From Thoreauomyces humboldtii (lineage: Eukaryota > Chytridiomycota > Chytridiomycetes > Spizellomycetales > Powellomycetaceae): a stretch of 19,350 nucleotides of DNA. Location: the NCBI GenBank assembly GCA_027596035.1, contig JADGJA010000417.1, positions 1 to 19,350 of the forward strand. The letters are read 5' to 3'. Under the pieces are notes generated by a model. It saw only the letters and a program-made list of their open reading frames with translations, did no database searches and was not told the DNA's origin. Shown here piece after piece: positions 6,892-17,092 of this stretch. The translations under genes were made by a program, and so were the position numbers. Within the stretch, counting starts at the first letter, position 1. Every line of letters starts with the position of its first letter.

Positions 6892-7740
6892 TCATGACCG
6901 TGCAGCGAGATCTTGAATCCGGAACCTCGATCCGTTGGGCTCTCGTGCGGGCGCCTGACGATGAACGAGCTGAGCGGCAGGGATTGTGTGCCCTGTATGC
7001 CGGGCCTGTGGCGGCGTTGGGTGGGTCGTAGGCATCTGGAGTCTCGGGTGCAGGATTGTCATTGTACGTTCGACCAGTTCTTTTCGAGCATCCTTGTTGC
7101 AGATGGCAGCCCCGACGTTATGCTTCAGCCAATGGTGCAGTCTTTGCTCCAGGTAGACGTGGTACCTCTGTCGGAAGTGTTCACGAAGGTTCTGCCGCAT
7201 CTGCATGGCCTCGATGGAGAACTTTCCCATGTCTTTCCGGGGAGTTGGGGGAGTGGGAGGAGGCAGAGGGGCTCGAGGACTCAGCGGTGTGCCGATTGGT
7301 GAGAAAGTGGCTTCCTCGTGTTTGTCGGCTTGCTGCACTTGTAGCTTCCTTCTGGTCGCGTTAGAAAACTCAAAGCAGTTCGGGTTTAAAATCTGAAGCG
7401 TGGCCTGGGACGGCTCATCTAAACTCAGACGAAGAGCATCTACTCCTCCGCTTGCTGTACAGCGACGTAAACGTTAGCGCGTAGTTCCTTGATGATGGTT
7501 ATGGGTGCTATACATACCATTCCAATGCTCCAGGGATACCATGCTCCGAAACCAGCTGAGGGTCCCGTGGATGGGCATGCCGACCAGGAACGTCAGAGGG
7601 GTTGTAGTGAAATCATCCCGGAAGATGTCGTCAAGGTCACGCTGCCGGAGCCGACGACCTGGCTGTGACCGAGCGACTGCATGGCACCAGCTCCACAAGA
7701 GACCGATTCTGCCTGACGATGGTAGAAGAGTTCCTGCCAT
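6892..7740 (-). CDS. orphan two-exon gene, hypothetical protein
   Basis: The model is complement(join(6892..7454,7518..7740)), 261 residues. The ATG is at 7740-7738. The 63-bp intron starts GTATGT at 7517, has CGCTAACG as branch site and ends TACAG at 7455. Splicing is phase 1, giving EHWN|ASGGVDAL. Both exons are open throughout; exon 2 alone gives 187 codons including the stop. Visible features are a hydrophobic stretch around residues 49-62 (PLTFLVGMPIHGTLSWF region), a Pro-rich segment with SP/TP sites (GTPLSPRAPLPPPTPPTPR), then a charged helical region (SIEAMQMRQNLREHFRQRYH, LEQRLHHWLKHNVG). No domain is recognised. It lies among dead fragments on the same strand and may belong to the same element. 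The first ~40 residues are the least certain, because another frame also looks possible there. Confidence 0.5.
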
Positions 7741-8968
7741 CTCTTAAAAGAGCTGCCTCCTCTCCTGTCTTCGCTCACCATCCGACCAGTGACTGACTTT
7801 TCGTTCTGTTTTTCTTGATCTTCATGTTCTCGCTCGCTCCTCTCACTTGGTTTGGTCTCAACCCGGGTCGGGACGTAGAGCACAGGTGGCGGTTTGTCAG
7901 GATTTGACTTCTTGCAAGAGAGTGGCCAAGTCGAACAGAATCTACGAGGATACGGTTCCGCCTGTAGTCAAACAGCTGACATCTCTCGAATCGGGTGTAT
8001 CCTGGGGCCATCCTTGAGCGCTGAGTGGACGACGGAAACATTGCCTCGATGCGACGAGGTCTTAGTGACCGCGCGTTCATGACCCGATCTTCGACCGTGA
8101 TGAAGATGGTGAGGATGACCTACTGAGGAGAAACGACAACGATTATCCTTAGTGCTTGCAAGATGAGCAAAGCCCGCGATGGTTAATGAGTCAGATCGGG
8201 AGCAGGACACCGAATGCATCAGTCCTTGAGCGGGAGGTAGAGTGGTCGCATTCTGGTGTCATAGCATTCAACACCATTCTTTGAACTACTCAATTAAAGT
8301 GGCGAGAGTTGGCAAGGTGTTCCATGGCGTCGCCGTTGACACGGACGGCGGAACCTCAGGTATGACGAATCGTTCGAAGGCGGTGCGGTATCGCGGTCTT
8401 GAGAGTAGCCGAAGGCGACGATCTGGAGCTGCTTCTGGACCTACCGCTATCACCTAACAATCGGCACTTGTTGCGGCGGACCTTTGCGATGAGTTTCTGA
8501 AGATGACGGGCGCCGCAGAGACGGACGGCGGACGGTTAGATGGGTGGATGCAGACTCACTCAGGGCTAGGGCTGTGGGTTCTCTGAGTGAAGCGCCGCTC
8601 GTCATTACGCGCAAGCAGCAACCCTCTCCTTTCCTCTCAACAACCGTCCGCATCGCCTTGTGTTTCGTCGGCTCAGGAGCTACGATTGACTACTAGGACT
8701 ACCGACCAGGACCGCACTTTCGCTTCTTGTTTCTCCACGGTGCTATCCGCAATGATCTGCGGGTGAGCACAGCTGGATCAATGACCTGCTCCACCAATGC
8801 CCTCCAATGCACTCCTCGTGAAGTGGAGACCAAGTTGTTACTGCTTCCAATGCCCTTTTGCGCTCAGACCATACCCTGGTATCAGGACTGCCTTGTTTCG
8901 GCGATCCGCAGATCACACGACATTACGCAGTCTATACTCGAAAATATAAATGCTCGTTTTCACAGTAA
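7741..8968. other. no supported gene
   Basis: Only short, low-quality open frames lie here. A minus-strand frame at 8080-7775 could in principle supply a 5' exon for the gene at 6892-7740, since it ends near a GTGAGC. A plus-strand frame at 8727-8996 has mildly coding composition (VETKLLLLPMPFCAQTIPWY) and leads toward the ORF at 9062-9523. Neither can be established. Confidence 0.4.
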
Positions 8969-9061
8969 AGCCGTGGCTCGACATGTGGGAGACTGACGCC
9001 ACAAGATTCAAGGTACTCTCGCAACCTTTTAGCTCCTTCTCGACCTCCCCAGTTTAGACCC

Positions 9062-9523
9062 GTGGTCCATGAAATCGTTCTTTTGGCGCAACATGCCGGG
9101 GATTGCCGGATGGATTGCCAGCCATACTCCTTCCGGCAAAGCCCGCGCTCAACTGTTCGCAGACATCACCAGTTGCACGAGTCCCCGTACGAGGATGAAT
9201 GGATAGACATCCGAGAGCCGCAGCCGGTCATATCTCGCAACCGCGAAGAAGTGCTTGGCAATTTGGGAATGGTTCTCGATGATCACCTGGAGGTGATCAG
9301 AAAGGTGGTATCCCGCGGCTCACACGTCGTCAGTCTTCTTAAACTTCTTGAGTTGGGAGGCGCGACCATCGAACGGCTGCACCCGAATGCTCCAGCCCTG
9401 CGCCGAACTCCTCAGGCTCGGACTGGTTCTCAGAGATACGACGAGAATCCGGACTTCCTGCCACTCCTCGAAGAATGGCGACAAGGCGCCGCTAGCGACA
9501 CTGACGCCCAGACTTGTGGATGA
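9062..9523 (+). CDS. orphan ORF, hypothetical protein or relic
   Basis: This plus-strand frame is open from just after a TAA near 8966 to the TGA at 9521-9523. It has 153 codons from its first GTG; no early ATG exists. The second half looks genuine: SPYEDEWIDIREPQPVISRN, then a helical stretch (VLDDHLEVIRKVVSRGSHVV, SLLKLLELGGATIERLHPNA). Upstream of about 9180 a neighbouring frame starting at ATG 9069 looks more protein-like (MKSFFWRNMPGIAGWIASHT). A one-base deletion may therefore have split one gene into two frames. A 9-bp inverted repeat (TGATCACCT / AGGTGATCA, 9280-9299) lies inside the coding part. Unrecognised. Confidence 0.35.
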   Translation: MVHEIVLLAQHAGDCRMDCQPYSFRQSPRSTVRRHHQLHESPYEDEWIDIREPQPVISRNREEVLGNLGMVLDDHLEVIRKVVSRGSHVVSLLKLLELGGATIERLHPNAPALRRTPQARTGSQRYDENPDFLPLLEEWRQGAASDTDAQTCG

Positions 9524-10501
9524 ACTCGATGAGGTAGAGTTTCCATGTTATCCAACATTTTTCGCACAGAGCATCTGACTCCTGTTCCCTCTGTTACAAG
9601 ACCTTGGGCTTCTCAGCCGTGATGAAATGCGACATGGATTGGGCGAAGCTTTTCCTGTGCTACGCCTGGCCTCCGCACAGTTCTCACAATGGCGATCGGA
9701 ATAAGATCCAAAATTACATCGGGCTGCGCGTACTCGTTTAATTCCTCCATTATCCATGCTACATATCACAGCTTCCAACGTCTGTAGAGTACCCCGTCCC
9801 CCACTCCCACCCCCCTCCTCTGGACAACACTAGAAACGCATATAAATGTTTGAGACCCACAGCTACTTGCGGAGTCGAGTGTCAGATGCCGCTTTGATCA
9901 GTACTCAGCCCTAGTCAAACCAGACAGCTGGACTGCTACGCTTCCGGTATTGTCTGAGCGCATTGAGACTGGCAACCACCGGCCACACAGATTCATTTCA
10001 GCGTAGTCAAAGACGAGATTGGAGCGAACTGTGCGCTGTGCCACAGATGAAAACTGGATGCAAGCCAAAAGTGGTGTATATTTTTCAGGTTGAGCAATAT
10101 TTTTCGAAGGCAATCACATGAGGGTTTGCCAAGGTCTCGCTGAGCACCGGGAGCATGTCCCGGTTTTCAACGACGAGCGTGGGAGACACGAGACACGGAC
10201 GTTGGTCGAAACGGGCGTCGACGGCCTTGCAGAGCAAGCCCAAGCGAATGTCTTTGTACCCCGCAAATCAGTTCGGGCGAAACAGGAACCGACTCTGGTT
10301 TTGCGGCCGATTTTTGCTTTTTTTTTTGGACAGAGAAACAACGTGAAGCGGCATACGGTGCTACACCCCACACAAGGCATACACGTACTTGCATGCGCGC
10401 CGCACCTCTCATCTATCAATACCCTGGCAAAAGTCTGGGTCGGTGTCTTCTTTTCGTGCTGTACAAAAGGTAAGGGAAAGGAGGTTCAAATGGGCAGGTT
10501 G
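9524..10501. other. intergenic, upstream of the peroxygenase gene
   Basis: This contains a pyrimidine-rich run near 9790-9820 and a TATAAA-like site at about 9841. It also contains a minus-strand open stretch (10267-10085) with protein-like content (DIRLGLLCKAVDARFDQRPC) that ends in TGA and could be a relic exon. A poly-T run lies at 10318-10328. No intact gene is supported. Confidence 0.4.
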
Positions 10502-10508
10502 TATAAAA
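10502..10508 (+). promoter_or_regulatory. TATA box of the peroxygenase gene
   Basis: TATAAAA lies 57 bases before the ATG at 10566. That leaves room for a transcription start near 10530 and a short leader. Confidence 0.65.
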
Positions 10509-10565
10509 GGATGTGGTATCGCCCATGTGCCCTCTTGAACGTCCCGCATCATACCAGACCCAGCC

Positions 10566-11465
10566 ATGCTCAAATCAACCCTCTCCGCCCTCGCTTTTGC
10601 CTCGCTGGCCTGCGCCGCGACAGTTCCCCAATGGATCGCGCCCACCGCGGTATGTTGTGCCTCTCCCTCTTGCAGCCTCGCCCCAAAGAAATGGCGTCTC
10701 ATACCATCATTAGGACGCTGTCCGAAGTCCCTGCCCGATGATCAACTCCCTCGCCAACCACGGTATCATCTCCCGAGACGGCAAGAACATCCGACCCTCC
10801 GACTATCTCGCCGCAGTGAAATCCCAGGGTCTCGCCAACGACGTCGGTATGGTCTTCGCTTACGGCGGCGCGCTCCTGTTCCCCCACCGATTCGACGCGG
10901 ACGGGAACCTTGTTTATGGTCTGGACGATGCCCGAAAGCATAATGCCGTCGAACACGATGCTTCCCTGACGAGAGACGACATCTACTTCAACGGAGACGA
11001 CTACACCTTCAACCGTACCCTATACGACCAAATGATCTCCTACGCCAACCCCACTACCCAGGCCATGGACTTCTGGTCCTTCGCCCAGATTCGTGTCGCG
11101 AGACAGCGAGACTCCACGTAAGCCAATCCTCCCTCCACTTGTCTGCCGATCGGTCAGGCTTGTTCGTCATGGACTCATCAAATTCTCCTCCTTACAACTT
11201 TCCAACAACCAGCGAGCGCAACCCCACGGCCGATCTCAGTTTCCTCCAGAACACCAAGGCACACGCCGAGGCCGGTCTGATCCTCAACATCCTCGGATGG
11301 GAGTCCGGAGGCACGTCCATTCCGATCTCGTACATGAACGCCTTCTTCATCGAGGAGCGTCTGCCGTACGCGGAGGGATGGACCCCCAGTCCCAAGCCCA
11401 TCGGATTCGCCGCCATCATGAAGAGTCAGAAGGCTGTCCAGAAGTTGGAGGCCAGCGTCCAGTGA
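10566..11465 (+). CDS. secreted heme-thiolate peroxidase / short unspecific peroxygenase
   Basis: The model is join(10566..10649,10714..11117,11213..11465), 246 residues; introns are 64 and 95 bp. It belongs to the chloroperoxidase-like (peroxidase family 2) superfamily, extracellular enzymes that use hydrogen peroxide to oxygenate or halogenate organic substrates. Residues 1-18 (MLKSTLSALAFASLACAA) form a secretion signal. RSPCPMINSLANHG places the heme-ligating Cys at residue 35 in the PCP motif. EHDAS at 108-112 is the conserved magnesium-site motif. Glu182 in AHAEAGLI aligns by motif with the acid-base glutamate. The residue seven positions before it is Gln, not the Arg of long peroxygenases, and with the 246-residue length this fits the short class (inference). 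The C-terminal EERLPYAEGW is also family-typical. One N-glycosylation site (NRT, 128-130) is visible. No damage is seen; all three exons join in frame. Confidence 0.9.
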
Positions 11466-12261
11466 ACGTTGGGCAGTAGAAGTGTATCGTAGTCATGCGG
11501 TTCCTATCCCACAATCATGGATAAAATAGAATATATCAGTACCTGAATACCTCTTGCCGCTCTCCACGAACCTATTCCGAACGAATGCTCCATTTGATTC
11601 ACCCCACACTGGTCAGCGATGGCGTTTATTTGAGACGCCCGAAGGCGAAGTCCTCAGGACTGCCGCTCGCGGTGTGATGGTAGGTTTGAGCACGGCGAAT
11701 CCAGCCGGACATGGACGACGATGGCCGTTTTCGACTCGGTACATTCGACGGCGATCGACAGCCCATGGTTATGTGCTTGCGATTGCGGACCACCCCGCGA
11801 GGTTTCGATGAAGAACGGGCGTCGTTTCATGCCCGCACAGCGAGTCTTCAATCTCAATGCTTGAGTTTTACTTTTGGGGAAGCTGCCGCCATATTGTCGA
11901 CCACCATCTCAAAAACCTTGAAAAAGTGCGATCCTTTGCGGTTGCTTAAAGCTTCTCGCCTCCGTTCTGCTCAATGCAAGAGTGCCTAGCTTAGTGAGCG
12001 TGAAGACCTGGGAAAGAACATGGACGAAAGCTTCAATGATGACGCTAAGGTTCTGAATTTTTATATGATTTTTTATTGATTTTTCATGATATTTTATGTT
12101 ATGAGGTATTTTGTGGGTGAATTCCGGTCGATTTTCCGGAATTCGGAGGGTCGATTTTCCCTCCCTTATTTCCCACCTTCAAAAGCGGAAGAGACGTCGA
12201 AGGAAGGCAAAGGTAAGAATCGGTAGGGCCTGATGATTGGCTGATAAGACCAGAAACCTAC
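11466..12261. other. intergenic between convergent genes
   Basis: This holds the 3' flanks of the peroxygenase gene (+) and the coiled-coil gene (-). Short open frames on both strands at 11554-11989 lack coding character. From about 12055 to 12110 it is strongly AT-rich, followed by the twin hairpins described separately. Confidence 0.6.
12119..12164. repeat. two adjacent hairpins with the same loop
   Basis: Hairpin 1 has arms GAATTCCGG (12119-12127) and CCGGAATTC (12136-12144) around the loop TCGATTTT. Hairpin 2 has arms GGAGGG (12145-12150) and CCCTCC (12159-12164) around an identical loop. No base separates the two. They lie about 100 bp beyond the stop of the minus-strand gene ending at 12262, so in its 3' flank, directly beside an AT-rich tract. 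Confidence 0.8.
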
Positions 12262-13366
12262 CTAATCTAGCAAGCTAGCATGCGGCCACCGCAGTGGAAC
12301 GACGACGAAGTTCGGACGGAGTGAGGCGACGGAAGAAAGCCTTGAGTCCCTGTCGAAGATATGAGATGGGAGTTCGAGTTCGTCGCCACCCATGATGAGC
12401 TTTACCTTTCGCTTCTTGGATGGTACGCTGCTCTCCTCGTTGAGAGTTGCTTCTGAGACGGTTCGACGACCCGCACGTAGGACGGGGACGAGTGGTGCTG
12501 GTGGCTCCGGTTCGGGGTCCTGAAGGGGATGGATTCGTCAGGGCTATGTCGTTGGCTCGTCAGGGATGTTCTCGCTTACCCTAGGTACGACTTGGATCTC
12601 GTCTTCAATATCAGCAAAGCGGACAACCTTTTCTTTCGGGGGGCTGCTTGCTGCCATGACGTCTGCGGCTGGTTGGATGGTTGGCGTAACCTGGTTTGAG
12701 GGATCGAATGACGATAGGTAAGTCATCTGTGCTGTGTCAAGAGGAATGGGTTGATCACATACATTCGCCAGCTTTTCCGCCGCAAGGATCAGAATCCTTG
12801 CTGCCTCCTCTGTAACCTCTCTCGCTTCCCTCGAACCAGATTGCTTCCGCGGGATTTTTTGAACATCGCTTAGCGCCTCTAAGGCCATCTTCAAGTCGGA
12901 CTCTTCTTTAATGACGGCCGCCGCTTCCTCCTCCTCCTCCTTTCGCTTGAGGGCAGCGACCCGAGCCGCTTCTTGCTTTTCTTCCTGGGCTTTCAAGAAC
13001 TCGCGGAGCTGAGCAAAGGATGAGCACATGGTCTCGCTAGGAGGCTCACTGAGGGCTGGAAGAGCAGAATTACCTGGTTGACTGTCGTGCCGGACTGGCA
13101 TGGATAGTGCCTGGGTACGGGGAGGGGTAGCGGCAGCGGCTCCCGCTTGCGGAAGAAGCATCGCCAGCGCTGCATGAGGTTGCTGATGGTCAGTCTGAGT
13201 CCTAAGAGAAGCCAGTGATGTCGAGGAAACCTTGTCATCTTACCGAGGTCAGGTTGCGCTCGTAGTATTCGCGCAGGGCCTGGTTGTCGAGCTCGAGACG
13301 GTCGATTGTTGCTTGAGCGTTCTGGTACTGGAAAGAGCGGTGAGAGTCCGATTCGCCAGCTGCCAT
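12262..13366 (-). CDS. coiled-coil, probably nuclear protein of unknown function
   Basis: The model is complement(join(12262..12519,12580..13182,13245..13366)) with the ATG at 13366-13364; an in-frame ATG at 13387 would add seven residues. It gives 327 residues. Introns of 62 and 60 bp have GTAAGA/GTAAGC donors, CAG acceptors and CTGAC branch sites, and both are phase 0. Residues 11-40 (QNAQATIDRLELDNQALREY) form a short heptad-like coiled coil. Around 110-140 a charged helix (REFLKAQEEKQEAARVAALK then a Glu run) looks like a second one. The last exon carries SKKRKVKL, a classical monopartite nuclear-localisation signal. The rest is low-complexity and Pro/Glu-rich. I do not recognise the family. 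Ignoring the last intron would end the protein at the TAG at 12544, without the nuclear signal. Confidence 0.65.
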
Positions 13367-13387
13367 GCTGCGATGCAGTCCCACCAT

Positions 13388-14069
13388 GTTTGCTGGTGGG
13401 ATTTCGCGAGATTGAAAATTCGTAGAAGGATTGCAGTTGAATGTTCTGATTGCTCTGCTTGCTTTTCGTCTCTGATGTGGGAGATGTGAGGGAAAGGCAG
13501 AAGAGGGAGCGGGCGTCCATCCGTTCGAGCAAGGTTATAAGATGGGGATGTGCAGCAATGTCCGCTCCGAGGCTATTTTGGTACATGCTTACTGCATGCA
13601 GCGGACATGGGTCAGCCATAGCGGACGGTGCAGAGAGAGATAGCGAGAGAGAGAGCGAAAGACAGAGAGAGACATAGAGAAGAGCGGGGATGAGAACGGG
13701 AAAGGGCGGGAGAGGAGAGCGGGAGGGGAGGGGAGAGCGGAGTGTGAGAGGAGATTATTGTGCCTGCTGTCTGTGTGTGTGCCTCGAAGTGTCTTCTTTG
13801 CCTCGGCGCTCTCCGCTCTCGTGCGCTTGCATGTCTTTCTCCCCTGGGTTTGTTTGGCCCCACCGCAAGAGGACGTATAGAAGCCTCCATTGCAAACAGA
13901 TGACTCGGATCGTAAACGTTGGGTGATTGACATAGCAAAGGGAACTCGAGGGCAATTGGTGATCACTCGCCTCGCTTCACCCATCCCAGCCTCATCCCAC
14001 AAGTACCGCCACTTCACTAGATTCTTGCATTCCTTTGCCAAAAGGCAATAGCCCCTTTTTCCCGTTTCT
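13388..14069. other. intergenic, 5' flank of the coiled-coil gene
   Basis: This lies between the start of the minus-strand gene and the 3' end of the decarboxylase pseudogene. It contains the purine tract at 13627-13750. Long open frames here (for example 13589-14338, minus) overlap the decarboxylase in the wrong frame and come from the low-complexity DNA. Confidence 0.6.
13627..13750 (+). repeat. purine-rich (GA)n low-complexity tract
   Basis: The plus strand is almost all G and A, with GAGA-type repeats grading into GGGAGAGG-type repeats. It lies some 260-390 bp upstream of the minus-strand gene start, so on that gene's coding strand it is a CT-rich promoter tract, common in fungal promoters. 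Confidence 0.75.
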
Positions 14070-15712
14070 TCAACAGATCTTCGCGGAAGCACCCGTCTTC
14101 TTCTTGGCCGAAACATCGTGGATCGGCAGCTTGTCGAACACAGTCTTCCACTTTCCACGACTGGCTCGATGGACCTCGACGGACTTTGCATCCTGCTTGA
14201 CGAGGTATTCCACCGCCGCCTTGAGGTCAGCCACGAGGAGGTCGCATCGGTTGCGCGAGAAATCCTCCCGAAGCACCACTCGGAGGAGATGCATCGTCTC
14301 GATGTCTTTGGGCCTGTCGAAAAAAAAAAGGGACGCAAGTTACCGACGTGAGTGAGCGAACATGCGATAGAAAATGCTGAGAGGGCGAGGGGGCAAGAAA
14401 TGCTGATGGCTCACATGGTGTATGCGGGAATGATCCATCCTCTCTCCCTGATGACGTGACTGACGTCCGATCTCGTCAAAGTGGTGGACCTCGTCCTTGA
14501 CCAGTTGGAACGCGACAAGGGGAAGTCCCTTTGCGGGATCGAGGTCCGAGAGAAGCTTGAACCAGCCCGTGGCTACCACGTGCTCGGCGAGGTACGTTGT
14601 GTTCTTGTAATGATTCTCCTTGATGTTTCTGAATCCTTCCTTTCCCAACCGAATCAAGATGTAGTACTGGGATATGACTGGGGCGGCGCCTTTGGAGAAG
14701 TTGAGGGTAAAAGAGACTTGATCGGACCCGAGGTAGCTGATGTGAAAGACGAGATCTTCGGGGAGACTTAAAGAAGCAGGAAGGAGGAAGGTTGAAAGGG
14801 AACATCAGCAAGGGCTTTATATTACTCATCAGAAGAAGTAAGTAAACATACTCTCCAGGGGAACGCCAAACGGCCCATCCGATGCCGGCATAACAGAGAC
14901 CGTATTTGTGACCGGAAACATTGATGCTCGCGACCGACTCGAGACGGAAATCCCAGTTGAGGTCTTGGGCGACGAAAAGGAGCCGCAATCCCCCCCTAGC
15001 TGCATCGATATGCATGGGAACGACGAGACCGGTGTCGGCCCTCATCTTAACAACAGCAGATCGTTCATGGCCGAAGCGTCCTCGTAGTGACCAGTATAAG
15101 TAGATCCGAGTATGGCGACCACTCCGATGGTATTCTCATCGACGAGCTTGATGGCTTTCTCCGGGTTGAGGGAAAGATGATCTTCATCGCAGTTGACGTA
15201 TCTCGCCTCGATCTCCAAGTATCGAGCTGCTTTCTCCCAGCAGACCTGAACGTTGGCACCCATGACCATGTTGGGTCTCTCGGTCGACTTTCCGGATTCT
15301 TTTCGACGGAGCTGCCACTTGCGTTTGAGAGCGAGGGTCGCTGGATCCGACGGTCGAGACTCCCACGGCCTTTCCAGTGGAATCCATGGGTGCGTGGAAG
15401 AGACGTATTATCTGACGAAACGGAAATGCTGTCAGTTCGCTTCCTTCCCATCTTTTCCCACCTTGTTTTTTTGTTTATATAACTCCTTACTCTGCATCGA
15501 TGAAGTTCTTGCTGATGTTGTCGGCGATGAGCTGATCGTCCTCGGGTTCCATGTAAGTGGTTACAAAGGTAGCGAGGTTGAGAACCGGGTTCCCGTCAAG
15601 AGCTAGTTCCTCGTTGATGAGTTGGTACGCCGTTCGAGGAGGCATCTCCCGGTCGGGGATCTCAAAGCGTGGGTTGGGTTAACGGCTGTAGCTGGACCCG
15701 TAGACGTCTCCA
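14070..15712 (-). pseudogene. glutamate decarboxylase pseudogene
   Basis: On the minus strand the relic reads like a PLP-dependent glutamate decarboxylase (glutamate to GABA plus CO2). Landmarks in order: [115 protein letters not shown]; the PLP-lysine region SINVSGHKYGL; VFHISYLGSDQVSFTLNFSK; RLGKEGFRNI; LLRVVLREDFSRNRCDLLVA. Introns at 14767-14851 and 14314-14414 splice correctly. Lesions, relative to family members I remember: an in-frame TAA at 15681-15679; loss of about 17 residues between FIDAE and RLFHAP at the first intron; a 17-base deletion after VGSS (about 15345) removing EAIML-type residues and shifting frame; a compensating -1/+1 pair scrambling the segment after HIDAA (about 14975-14995); an extra G at 14467/8 after HFDEI. 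No N-terminal start was found. Multiple independent lesions make sequencing error unlikely but not excluded. Confidence 0.85.
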
Positions 15713-17092
15713 TCGCCTGAAGTAGGTAGTTTCGTCTCACCATCTGACGCGATTGCACAGAACAAGATTGAGGAGCCTACCCTCTCGACCGACGCTCGGG
15801 TATATGAGTTCTTTGCCTTGTGCCGGTTGTGCCGGCCTGTCGTCCGCCGTGTCTGACTGGCAAATTCTCTGAGGGCCAAGCATTTTGGATAAACGGCTGA
15901 GATATACATCGGCAGAACGTTCACGTAGGAATTAAATGCGAGGAAAAGAGCTTGTTGGTCTCTAAGACGGAACGAGACTTTCTGTACGAGAACATGAGCT
16001 CAGGAGTACGGTACATGAGCGTTGCTAAGCTTCTTCCGTCTCAGTCTCAGTCAGCTTACACATGTCCTTCTAAACGGGGAACTGAAGACCGAGTCTCGGG
16101 GCAGAGTTCAAACGAGGAGAGAGCCTGTCAGAAACGCCAAGAGAAATGACAGGAGAAAGACCCGCCGCCAAACAAGCACCGATACATCATCAACACACAC
16201 ATCCTGACCACTCCTTCAAGGTAACTTCTCAAACCTTGTCCCGCGCCTGAGGGAGGAAGAATTTGTACTTCCTTGAAGGAGAAACGTGTACGTATCCGCA
16301 CGCAACCGACAGCCAAACCCCCACAATCGAACCGACTTGCAGGTTCGGCAGACCAGAAGAGCCCGAGGAATGGGCAGTGCAGCTCGACATGGCAGCCCTG
16401 CTTGTCTGAAGGTATCGCAACGCCAGATGTGGGAGTCATTGAGAAGACGTGGGTTCGGTGAACGGTCACAATAGCATTCGCCATTTTGTCTCTCTTTGCC
16501 TGACCGGTCAAAAACAGAAGTTTTGCCAACGAACTCACCTCTGAAAGAATCCCATGTATCCAGTTTTTATTTTTGTCGATCTCAGCACGCTCGTCAGTCA
16601 TCACGCAAACACGGAAGCTCGGTCTTGCAGGAAGCAACTGGATGGACAGTCTTGGCATACATACACAAGTTCGAGTCGAAGCGATCGAAATAAAAAAAAA
16701 AAAGTCTCGAAAAATATATGAAAGGCCCATTTGCATCCCTCTTTTTGTTCGAGGTTCCCGGCTTTCGACGGACGTAGCTGCATTAACCCATTTTCACGTC
16801 TGAAACCACGTCTGGCTGGGGGCGTTCTCCCCAGGGGCTCCCTCAGTTTATCTGGATCCGAGAGTAAGGCTCCCTCAGCTTGACTAGACCCGGGCTTAAA
16901 CCCGCTGTGTCCTCCAGAATTGTGAGCTGGAGCACGCACTAGCCAGTCAGGTTCCTGTCAACCTCGTTTGCTGCGGAAGAGTTGGAGAGAGATGCTTTGG
17001 GTCTGTCGAGTCACATGAACCGCTGCGCCACGCCTCCTCGCCGACCATCGGGACCGTCGTCGGGATCCTACGAGCCTCAACGCTATCCCAAG
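15713..17092. other. intergenic, upstream of two divergent genes
   Basis: This lies between the decarboxylase pseudogene (-) and the Elp5 gene (+). An open frame continues upstream of the pseudogene to 15924 but has no recognisable content. A 202-codon minus frame at 16128-16736 is A/T- and C-rich without protein character and includes the translation of a poly-A run at 16689-16699. Nothing else is seen. Confidence 0.6.

Noticed and set aside
10118..10741. 207-codon plus-strand open frame running into the peroxygenase gene
   Set aside because: It crosses the TATA box, the first exon (wrong frame) and the first intron of a well-supported gene, and includes a translated poly-T run.
12993..13619. 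208-codon minus-strand open frame
   Set aside because: It overlaps the coiled-coil gene in another frame, runs through its first intron, and has no protein-like organisation.
13589..14338. 249-codon minus-strand open frame
   Set aside because: Its first part lies in the wrong frame of the decarboxylase's last exon and intron, and its last part is translated purine/pyrimidine low-complexity DNA rich in Ser, Arg and Leu.
15650..15712. A mini-intron that would splice out the TAA at 15679-15681 in the decarboxylase
   Set aside because: It would need to remove residues (DVYGSSYS) that match the family, and its donor GTCTAC is poor; a nonsense mutation is the simpler reading.
16128..16736. 202-codon minus-strand open frame
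   Set aside because: Composition is random, it includes a Phe run from a poly-A tract, and it has no neighbours or introns supporting a gene.
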